From Glaciecola sp964643575 (GTDB lineage Bacteria > Pseudomonadota > Gammaproteobacteria > Enterobacterales > Alteromonadaceae), in NCBI GenBank assembly GCA_964643575.1, contig CAZXTD010000227.1, positions 1 to 5,666 on the forward strand: a stretch of 5,666 nt of DNA, read 5' to 3'. Each line of letters opens with the position of its first letter. Within the stretch, counting starts at the first letter, position 1. Made by a program: the position numbers and the translations under genes. Of the stretch, positions 1-4,821 are shown piece after piece. The notes below the pieces were generated by a model, which ran no database searches, had not been told where the DNA came from, and saw nothing but the letters and a program-made list of their open reading frames with translations.

Positions 1-121
1 CATCAACGGTTTGAAAAAAGCGGCTGTTGAAATCGATCGTAAAATACTGGCAGACATCGCTGGTCACGACACAGCGGCTTTTACAGCACTTGTTGAAGCA
101 GCAAAAGGCGCGTTAGCGTAA
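1..121 (+). CDS. rplT: 50S ribosomal protein L20, C-terminal end (5' partial)
   Basis: The frame opening at base 2 encodes the last 39 residues of L20 and ends at TAA 119-121; base 1 is the last base of the preceding codon. It starts INGLKKAAVEIDRKILADIA and ends in an AFTALVEAAKGALA tail, nearly identical to the C-terminus of E. coli L20 as I recall it (118 residues in total), so about two thirds of the gene lies left of the window. L20 is an early-assembling 50S protein that binds 23S rRNA. In E. coli it also represses translation of rpmI-rplT through its C-terminal domain, which is the part present here. The following genes, pheS-pheT-ihfA, are its usual neighbours in gammaproteobacteria, and a strong terminator 45 bases downstream closes the ribosomal transcript. 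Identification is secure; only the truncation limits it. Confidence 0.96.
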   Translation, partial: INGLKKAAVEIDRKILADIAGHDTAAFTALVEAAKGALA

Positions 122-132
122 TCTATTAACCC

Positions 133-148
133 ATGCTCGAAAGAGCAT
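133..148 (+). other. Short hairpin with GAAA tetraloop after rplT
   Basis: ATGCTC (133-138) and GAGCAT (143-148) are a perfect 6-bp inverted repeat closed by GAAA, a stable GNRA-type loop. A run of six T's begins only at 160, 11 bases beyond the stem, so it is a poor terminator by itself. It may protect the rplT mRNA 3' end or act in tandem with the canonical terminator just downstream. The role is inferred; the repeat is seen directly. Confidence 0.5.
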
Positions 149-166
149 AGTTTAAGTTCTTTTTTG

Positions 167-194
167 AAAAAGCGAGCAGGAAGCTCGCTTTTTT
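167..194 (+). terminator. Rho-independent terminator of the rplT transcript
   Basis: AAAAAGCGAGC (167-177) pairs with GCTCGCTTTTT (183-193) around a five-base AGGAA loop, giving an 11-bp uninterrupted stem that runs into a T tract at 189-194. The A-rich left foot and T-rich right foot make it potentially bidirectional. It lies 45 bases after the rplT stop codon and 260 bases before pheS, so it should separate the ribosomal-protein transcript from pheST-ihfA, at least partly. Confidence 0.9.
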
Positions 195-375
195 AATTTC
201 TGCCTTACAAATATTTTCAAAAATCCCGCAATTTTCGTCATCTCAATCAACGAATGAACAGCGCTAAGCCACAGATTATAGTGCCATCAAATATCTTGTT
301 GGATAAATTCGCATAAATAGCTGAATTAATTAGCGATAAGAGGGCTTTTGGGGCGTAAAACTTAAAAAAATTGTG

Positions 376-388
376 TAAAATGCAGGGC
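376..388 (+). promoter_or_regulatory. Candidate pheST promoter: -10 element with GC-rich discriminator
   Basis: TAAAAT at 376-381 matches the sigma-70 -10 consensus at five of six positions and is followed by GCAGGGC (382-388), a GC-rich discriminator of the kind found at stringently controlled translation-gene promoters. The predicted start would be near 387-388, leaving an mRNA leader of about 67 bases. No good -35 hexamer is found 16-18 bases upstream (GCGTAA region, 352-359), although the intervening DNA is A-rich. The call rests on the -10 and on position, so it is tentative. Confidence 0.35.
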
Positions 389-444
389 TTGGGTGCAAAT
401 ATTCTTTAACTTGTACCACGTCTAACACCACAACACGCTTAAAA

Positions 445-450
445 AGAGGA
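445..450 (+). promoter_or_regulatory. Ribosome binding site of pheS
   Basis: AGAGGA lies four bases before the ATG at 455. It is a good, slightly close-set Shine-Dalgarno sequence and supports that ATG as the pheS start, which also gives a protein whose length and N-terminus fit the family. Confidence 0.7.
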
Positions 451-454
451 TAGA

Positions 455-1435
455 ATGGATCTTGAAGCAATCATAGCACAGGCGCGCAGCGAAGTTGATG
501 CGGCCTCTACTCCTGCTGAACTTGATGCTGTGCGCGTTGCCTTTATGGGGAAAAAAGGCAAGGTTACTGAATTAATGAAAGGTCTGGGTGCCTTATCTGC
601 AGAAGAACGTCCCGCAGCAGGACAACGCATTAACGTTGCCAAGCAAGAAGTGCAGGGTATCATAAGCGGCAAAATTCAGGCCCTAAAAGAAGCTGAACTA
701 AACGCTAAACTCGCGGCAGAGTCGGTTGACGTTACTCTACCGGGCAGAAGCAAAGCGCTTGGCAATATCCATCCGGTAAGTCGCACTATTGAGCGTATTG
801 AGAGCTTCTTTGGTGAATTAGGTTTCGCGGTCAAACAAGGCCCAGAAATTGAAGATGGTTTTCATAACTTTGATGCTTTGAATATTCCCAAGAATCACCC
901 AGCCCGTGCCGATCATGACACATTCTATTTTAATCCAAATTTGATGTTGCGTACACAAACCTCAGGTGTGCAGATTAGAACCATGGAGGCTGAAAAGCCG
1001 CCCATGCGTATTATTTCTCCCGGGCGCGTGTATCGTAACGACTACGACCAAACCCATACGCCGATGTTTCATCAAGTAGAAGGCTTAATGGTAGATAAAA
1101 ACGTGAGCTTTGCGGAGTTAAAAGGCATATTGCACGATTTCTTACATCACTTCTTTGAAGAAGACCTACAAATTCGTTTTAGACCGTCTTATTTTCCATT
1201 TACCGAGCCTTCGGCAGAGGTCGATGTAATGGGCAAAAATGGAAAATGGTTGGAGGTACTAGGCTGCGGTATGGTGCATCCCAATGTATTGAAAGCGGTA
1301 AACATTGACCCAGAAGAATTTACGGGCTTTGCTTTTGGTATGGGCGTAGAGCGACTCACTATGTTGCGTTATGGCGTCAACGATTTACGCGCATTTTTCG
1401 AAAATGACGTTCGTTTTTTGAAACAGTTTAAATAA
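455..1435 (+). CDS. pheS: Phenylalanine--tRNA ligase alpha subunit
   Basis: Catalytic subunit of the cytoplasmic alpha2beta2 phenylalanyl-tRNA synthetase, which activates Phe with ATP and charges tRNA-Phe. The protein is 326 residues, against 327 in E. coli, and collinear with it. Residues 1-90 form the N-terminal coiled-coil arm that contacts tRNA (MGKKGKVTELMKGL near 31-44, ERPAAG at 51-56). The class II core follows: motif 1 around HPVSRTIERIESFFGELGF (106-124), motif 2 around MRIISPGRVYRNDYDQTHT (184-202) with the FHQVEG strand, and motif 3 in GFAFGMGVERLTMLRYG (291-307). Ala293 in FAFGMG corresponds to E. coli Ala294, the amino-acid pocket residue, so normal Phe selectivity is expected. 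The ATG at 455 has an AGAGGA ribosome binding site. Its stop is 12 bases before pheT, so the two are co-transcribed. No defects are seen. Confidence 0.98.
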   Translation: MDLEAIIAQARSEVDAASTPAELDAVRVAFMGKKGKVTELMKGLGALSAEERPAAGQRINVAKQEVQGIISGKIQALKEAELNAKLAAESVDVTLPGRSKALGNIHPVSRTIERIESFFGELGFAVKQGPEIEDGFHNFDALNIPKNHPARADHDTFYFNPNLMLRTQTSGVQIRTMEAEKPPMRIISPGRVYRNDYDQTHTPMFHQVEGLMVDKNVSFAELKGILHDFLHHFFEEDLQIRFRPSYFPFTEPSAEVDVMGKNGKWLEVLGCGMVHPNVLKAVNIDPEEFTGFAFGMGVERLTMLRYGVNDLRAFFENDVRFLKQFK

Positions 1436-1447
1436 TTAGAGTAAAGC

Positions 1448-3835
1448 ATGAAATTTAGTGAATCATGGTTGAGAGAGTGGGTTAATCCCCAAGTGAGCAC
1501 CGACGAGTTATGTGAACAATTGAGTATGGCTGGACTTGAGGTTGACGGCGTTGAGCCGGCTGCAGCCGAGTTTAGCGGTGTTGTAGTAGGTGAGGTTGTA
1601 GAATGCGGCCCGCATCCTGATGCAGATAAATTGCAGGTCACCAAAGTCAATGTCGGTGGTGATGAACTACTTGATATTGTTTGTGGTGCACCAAACTGTC
1701 GTTTAGGGCTAAAGGTTGCTGTAGCAATGGTTGGGGCAGTGTTGCCTGGCGATTTTAAAATTAAAAAGGCCAAACTACGTGGTCAGCCTTCGCACGGTAT
1801 GCTGTGCAGTTTTTCTGAATTAGGCATGGGTGAAGACCACTCCGGCATTTTAGAGCTCCCAAGCGACGCGCCAGTAGGACAAGATATTCGCCAATATCTT
1901 GAGCTTGAAGATTCTATTATTGAGATTGACCTTACCCCTAACCGCGCAGATTGTTTAGGGATAAAAGGCGTAGCGCGTGAAGTAGGTGTACTTAACCAGG
2001 CCGATGTTAATGAGTTGGAATTACACGAAACTACAGTAAGCAGCAAAGCGGCACGCCAAATCAAACTTGAAAATGCACAAGCTTGTCCACGATATTTAGG
2101 ACGCGTCATTGAAAACGTCGACTTGTCAAAGCAAGCGCCGCTTTGGATGAAAGAGAAACTTAGACGCAGCGGTATTCGGTCTATCGATGCTGTGGTTGAT
2201 ATTACAAATTACGTGCTAATTGAGCTTGGCCACCCGATGCATGCATTTGATAACGATAAACTCAGCGGCGATATTATTGTTAGAAGCGCCAAAAGTGCTG
2301 AAAAACTCAAGTTATTAGATGGTAATGAAGTAGAACTGCAAACTGATACTTTGTTAATTGCCGACGAAGAAAAAGCCTTGGCTATGGCGGGCATTTTTGG
2401 TGGTGAGCACTCAGGCGTAAGTGAAATAACTCAAAATATATTTTTAGAAGCCGCATTTTTTGACAATGACCTAATCATGGGTAAAGCTCGTCAATATGGT
2501 CTACACACAGATGCTTCACATCGCTATGAACGCGGTGTAGACCCTGCCTTGCAATTTGTTGCAATGGAGCGTGCCACTCAACTCTTGCTCGAAGTAGTGG
2601 GTGGTCAAGTGGGCCCTATCGTTGAAGCAGTAAGCGAAGAGCATATGCCGCTGCGCAATAAAATTGAGTTAAGAAGTAGCCGCTTAAGTCGCGTGTTAGG
2701 CGCAGATATTGAAGCAACAAGAGTCATTGATATTTTGCAGCGTTTAGGTATGGCGGTAGAGTGCGATGATAAAGCTTGGCGGGTGACTGCACCGAGCTAT
2801 CGTTTCGACATCGATATTGAAGAAGACTTGATTGAAGAAGTTGCCCGAGTATACGGCTATAACAATATTGCTAACGCTGCGCCACTAGCGCGCTTAAAAA
2901 TGACGACCCAGCATGAGCAGCGCACGCCTTTAAGCAGTTTTAAACACGTATTATGTAATCACGGCTGTCAAGAAGCCGTTACTTATTCATTTGTTGATCC
3001 TAAAAAGCAAAGCTTATTGTTTCCTGATGCGCCATCTTTGACTTTACCGCATCCAATTAGTGCCGATATGTCGGTAATGCGAGTCAGTTTACTGACAGGT
3101 TTGTTACAGGCTTTGTCGTATAACCAAAAGCGCCAACAGAATAATTTAGCCTTTTTTGAAACGGGCTTAGTGTTTAAAGCAGATGAAAATGCAGAAAATG
3201 GTGTGCATCAAGTACCGAAAATTGCAGCTGTATTGGGAGGTAATACCCATGAAGAGCATTGGTCAATTGCAAATAAGCCAGTAGACTTTTTTGATGCAAA
3301 AGCTTTAGTTGAATCTTTATTTTCACTCTCGGCAGGCTTGCACCAAGTAGAATTTGAGAAGGCCCAGCACACTGCATTTCATCCAGGTCAATGTGCAGCA
3401 ATTAAGTTGAATAATGAAGTAGTGGGTTATTTAGGGGCTATTCATCCGCAATTTAAGAAGAAATTAGGCCTTAGTGGGCAAACTTTTGCTTTTGAGTTAG
3501 ATATCAATAGTATAGAGGCGCGTAATCTGCCTTCAGCGCAAGTGATTTCTAAGTTTCCAGCGATTCGAAGAGACCTTGCAATTACGGTTTCTGAGGCGGT
3601 CGAAACAGGTAAATTACTAAAAAGTATCGAAAAAATTGGAATATCTGAATTGCTTAGCATAAACTTATTTGACGTGTATACCGGAGAAGGTATTAGCCAA
3701 GGTGAAAAAAGCCTCGCATTGTCCATTTGGCTTCAAAGTGTTGAAAAGACAATGGAAGATCAAGAAATTCAAAATACTGTCGATAAAGTAGTTAGACATT
3801 TGCGAGACAATTTTAGTGCAGCATTGAGAGATTAA
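1448..3835 (+). CDS. pheT: Phenylalanine--tRNA ligase beta subunit
   Basis: Large subunit of phenylalanyl-tRNA synthetase. It does not form the adenylate but binds tRNA and hydrolyses Tyr-tRNA-Phe. Its 795 residues equal the E. coli length. Domain order: an N-terminal B1 segment (1-40, MKFSESWLREWV); an OB-fold/EMAP-II-like tRNA-binding domain (about 40-150, with HPDADKLQVTKVN at 56-68 and KLRGQPSHGMLCS at 109-121); the B3/B4 editing domain (about 210-390) with GHPMHAFDN (261-269), MAGIFGGEHSG (313-323), Glu334, and HTDASHRYERGVDP (353-366) carrying Thr354 and Ala356, which match known editing-site positions; B5 (about 400-475); a degenerate class II core (about 480-690); and a C-terminal FDX-ACB anticodon-binding domain (about 701-795, SKFPAIRRDLAI). 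Its ATG follows pheS by 12 bases with only a weak GAG motif (1439-1441), suggesting translational coupling. The 3' end carries the ihfA ribosome binding site and perhaps an ihfA promoter. Confidence 0.98.
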   Translation: MKFSESWLREWVNPQVSTDELCEQLSMAGLEVDGVEPAAAEFSGVVVGEVVECGPHPDADKLQVTKVNVGGDELLDIVCGAPNCRLGLKVAVAMVGAVLPGDFKIKKAKLRGQPSHGMLCSFSELGMGEDHSGILELPSDAPVGQDIRQYLELEDSIIEIDLTPNRADCLGIKGVAREVGVLNQADVNELELHETTVSSKAARQIKLENAQACPRYLGRVIENVDLSKQAPLWMKEKLRRSGIRSIDAVVDITNYVLIELGHPMHAFDNDKLSGDIIVRSAKSAEKLKLLDGNEVELQTDTLLIADEEKALAMAGIFGGEHSGVSEITQNIFLEAAFFDNDLIMGKARQYGLHTDASHRYERGVDPALQFVAMERATQLLLEVVGGQVGPIVEAVSEEHMPLRNKIELRSSRLSRVLGADIEATRVIDILQRLGMAVECDDKAWRVTAPSYRFDIDIEEDLIEEVARVYGYNNIANAAPLARLKMTTQHEQRTPLSSFKHVLCNHGCQEAVTYSFVDPKKQSLLFPDAPSLTLPHPISADMSVMRVSLLTGLLQALSYNQKRQQNNLAFFETGLVFKADENAENGVHQVPKIAAVLGGNTHEEHWSIANKPVDFFDAKALVESLFSLSAGLHQVEFEKAQHTAFHPGQCAAIKLNNEVVGYLGAIHPQFKKKLGLSGQTFAFELDINSIEARNLPSAQVISKFPAIRRDLAITVSEAVETGKLLKSIEKIGISELLSINLFDVYTGEGISQGEKSLALSIWLQSVEKTMEDQEIQNTVDKVVRHLRDNFSAALRD
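3669..3696 (+). promoter_or_regulatory. Candidate internal promoter for ihfA inside pheT
   Basis: TTGACG (3669-3674, five of six to the -35 consensus) is followed after 16 bases by TATTAG (3691-3696, four of six to the -10 consensus). Initiation would be near 3703, about 136 bases before the ihfA ATG. In E. coli ihfA (himA) is known to have its own IHF-repressed promoter within pheT, so an internal promoter in this place fits family knowledge. The match itself is moderate and sits within coding sequence, so it may be chance. Confidence 0.35.
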
Positions 3836-3838
3836 TAT

Positions 3839-4135
3839 ATGGCGTTAACCAAAGCGGATATGGCCGAACATTTGTTCGAAAAACTTGGCCTTAATAAGAA
3901 AGATGCAAAGGACCTTGTAGAACTATTTTTCGAGGAAATAAAATCTTGTTTAGAAGCAGGCGAGCAGGTCAAACTGTCTGGCTTTGGTAATTTTGATTTG
4001 CGGACCAAAAACGAAAGGCCGGGCCGCAACCCAAAAACCGGCGAAGATATTCCTATCAAAGCGCGTCGAGTAGTGACATTCAGGCCGGGTCAAAAGCTCA
4101 AAAGCCGTGTTGAAAACATTCCGCCTAGTGAATAG
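3839..4135 (+). CDS. ihfA: Integration host factor alpha subunit
   Basis: DNA-bending, sequence-specific nucleoid protein that pairs with IhfB; IHF bends DNA by about 160-180 degrees in recombination, replication and transcription. The 98-residue product (E. coli 99) aligns end to end with E. coli IhfA: the N-terminal helical dimerisation part (1-40, MALTKADMAEHLFEKLGL), the VKLSGFGNFDLR strands (44-55), then the DNA-clasping beta-arm RPGRNPKTGEDIPIKARRVV (60-79) with Pro65 at the arm tip, the residue that intercalates between base pairs, and the FRPGQKLKSRVE helix (81-92). The RPGRN..TGEDIPI arm distinguishes it from HU. The ATG is three bases after the pheT stop, with GAGAG (3826-3830) inside pheT as ribosome binding site, so translation is likely coupled. 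Residues 35-40 and the last six differ most from E. coli. Confidence 0.98.
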   Translation: MALTKADMAEHLFEKLGLNKKDAKDLVELFFEEIKSCLEAGEQVKLSGFGNFDLRTKNERPGRNPKTGEDIPIKARRVVTFRPGQKLKSRVENIPPSE

Positions 4136-4191
4136 ATACGCTGTATCAATTACTTTGAAAGTGTTTTGTTTTTTGCTAAGGCCTAGATAAT
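4136..4191. other. ihfA 3' spacer with T-rich tract
   Basis: This 56-base gap holds a weak hairpin GATAC-GCT-GTATC (4135-4147, starting on the last base of the ihfA stop codon) and a T-rich stretch (4164-4174) with no strong stem directly before it, so no canonical terminator lies within the gap itself. A TTGAAA (4110-4115, within ihfA) with a poor TAGATA 17 bases later (4133-4138) is the only -35/-10-like pair seen for a separate promoter, and it is weak. The right end forms the left arm of the inverted repeat at 4175-4202. Confidence 0.45.
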
Positions 4192-4202
4192 ATGGCCTTA
4201 GC
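4175..4202 (+). promoter_or_regulatory. Perfect inverted repeat over the lipoprotein gene's SD and start codon
   Basis: GCTAAGGCC (4175-4183) and GGCCTTAGC (4194-4202) are exact 9-bp complements separated by the ten-base loop TAGATAATAT. The left arm contains AAGG (4178-4181), the only plausible Shine-Dalgarno sequence for the ATG at 4192, and the ATG straddles loop and right arm. Folded RNA would hide the ribosome binding site, as in translational switches; as DNA it could equally be an operator. No T tract follows, so it is not an intrinsic terminator. The repeat is observed; the regulatory role is inferred. Confidence 0.55.
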
Positions 4203-4815
4203 TACCGAACTATTTAATAAAAAGCGTGCGCTTATTGTGTGCGCTTTTTTTGTTATTTCGTGCACGCCAGCGCAAGTGCCTGACAATCAAACTGTTGAAG
4301 ACAAAAGCGTTGATAGTCAAGCCGCACAAAAGCAAATTACACAAGAAGTAGCTCCGCTTCTTAGCTTGCAAGAGCTGCTAAACGCTGATGATGTTAAAAA
4401 TGCATTAGCGATAGCCGCCGAACAAGACGATAAAGAAGCCTTACGTTATTGGCAAACTGCACTTTTAGAAGCTGCAGATGAAGTTCGCTTGACTGAGAGC
4501 GAACGAAAGCTCATACAAGGTGAACAGGGTATTGCTTTTTTAGATTTTCAAGGAATGAAAACAAACTATCAAAATGAATTTGAAGAAGCATTTTTTAACT
4601 TTGGTGATATCGATGCGGTGTATGCCAAATATCCTGCTTTTGAAAACGCACAAGCGAACTCAAAAGCATTGGTTGAAAAGCGCGACGAACTCATACAAAA
4701 GGTAGTTAACGAACTTGAGCAACAGGGTTATGAAGGCGATGCACTAGAAGAGGCAAGACGCCAATGGCGAAATTACGCTTTTGCCAACATGCCTTCAGCT
4801 GTTCAAACTAACTAA
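4192..4815 (+). CDS. Predicted outer-membrane lipoprotein of unknown function
   Basis: I do not recognise the family. The 207-residue product begins with a lipoprotein signal peptide: a basic n-region (KKR, 10-12), a hydrophobic core ALIVCAFF (13-20) and the lipobox VISC (21-24), giving a predicted lipidated Cys24. Thr25, not Asp, follows, which favours Lol sorting to the outer membrane. A polar linker rich in Gln, Glu and Ser (25-55) precedes an apparently helical, acidic domain (56-200) with Glu/Ala-rich stretches such as LVEKRDELIQKVVNELEQQG (160-179) and a more distinctive segment GIAFLDFQGMKTNYQNEFEE (113-132). No catalytic motif is evident. The ATG at 4192 is the only start that keeps the whole signal peptide; its AAGG at ten bases is weak and lies in the hairpin 4175-4202. 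The signal-peptide codons also form the terminator-like hairpin 4219-4251. The gene lies 56 bases after ihfA and converges with the acylase gene. Confidence 0.78.
   Translation: MALATELFNKKRALIVCAFFVISCTPAQVPDNQTVEDKSVDSQAAQKQITQEVAPLLSLQELLNADDVKNALAIAAEQDDKEALRYWQTALLEAADEVRLTESERKLIQGEQGIAFLDFQGMKTNYQNEFEEAFFNFGDIDAVYAKYPAFENAQANSKALVEKRDELIQKVVNELEQQGYEGDALEEARRQWRNYAFANMPSAVQTN
4219..4251 (+). terminator. Intrinsic-terminator-like hairpin within lipoprotein signal-peptide codons
   Basis: AAAAAGCGTGCGC (4219-4231) can pair with GTGTGCGCTTTTT (4237-4249) around a TTATT loop, a 13-bp stem with three G-U wobbles, followed immediately by a run of seven T's (4245-4251). It lies 84 bases after the ihfA stop and is the best terminator for the pheST-ihfA transcript. 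The A-rich left side makes it potentially bidirectional, so it could also stop leftward transcripts reading through from the acylase gene. It is inside the 5' end of the lipoprotein frame, so termination must be incomplete or conditional if that gene uses operon read-through. Confidence 0.6.
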
Positions 4816-4821
4816 GTATAT

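Larger units (their letters stand above)
195..454. other. Intergenic leader region between the rplT terminator and pheS
   Basis: These 260 bases hold no convincing gene. The only ATG frames are 19 codons (254-316) and 9 codons (380-409), neither with a good ribosome binding site nor rich in Phe. In E. coli this interval carries pheM, a Phe-rich leader peptide with an attenuator; no equivalent ATG/GTG/TTG-started peptide with a Phe run and following terminator is visible here. Minor structures are a direct repeat ATAAAT at 303-308 and 313-318 (ten-base period) and an imperfect palindrome centred on AATTAATT at 320-334. The pheS promoter presumably lies here; the best candidate is given separately. 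Confidence 0.6.

Noticed and set aside
168..257. Open frame with five Phe codons (189, 192, 198, 216, 234) resembling a Phe leader peptide
   Set aside because: It has no ATG, GTG or TTG start and no ribosome binding site, and its first Phe codons are simply the T tract of the rplT terminator.
245..257. IHF-like site AATCAACGAATGA
   Set aside because: It has one mismatch in the TTR half, and such 12/13 matches are common in AT-rich DNA; there is no flanking support.
254..316. 19-codon ATG frame upstream of pheS
   Set aside because: No Shine-Dalgarno sequence, only one Phe codon, and no following attenuator stem; it is probably chance.
380..409. Nine-codon ATG frame (MQGLGANIL)
   Set aside because: It overlaps the candidate -10 element, has no ribosome binding site and no Phe codons.
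439..672. Minus-strand 77-codon frame opposite the pheS start
   Set aside because: Antisense to the conserved PheS N-terminus and running into the pheS leader; no coding signal.
1369..2394. Minus-strand open frames opposite pheS-pheT (1369-1773, 1783-2109, 2209-2394)
   Set aside because: Serine-rich, low-complexity antisense translations of well-conserved genes, with no family resemblance; shadows.
3758..3770. IHF-like site near the ihfA start
   Set aside because: It is mismatched at both degenerate ends (G for W, C for R), lies in pheT coding sequence and falls downstream of the candidate promoter; too weak to annotate.
3174..4059. Minus-strand open frames opposite pheT and ihfA (3174-3401, 3442-3726, 3832-4059)
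   Set aside because: They lie wholly or almost wholly antisense to the conserved plus-strand genes pheT and ihfA and show no recognisable protein features.
4186..4191. GATAAT as a -10 element for the lipoprotein gene
   Set aside because: Initiation would fall near 4198, inside the coding sequence after the only usable ATG, and no -35 hexamer is found at 16-18 bases.
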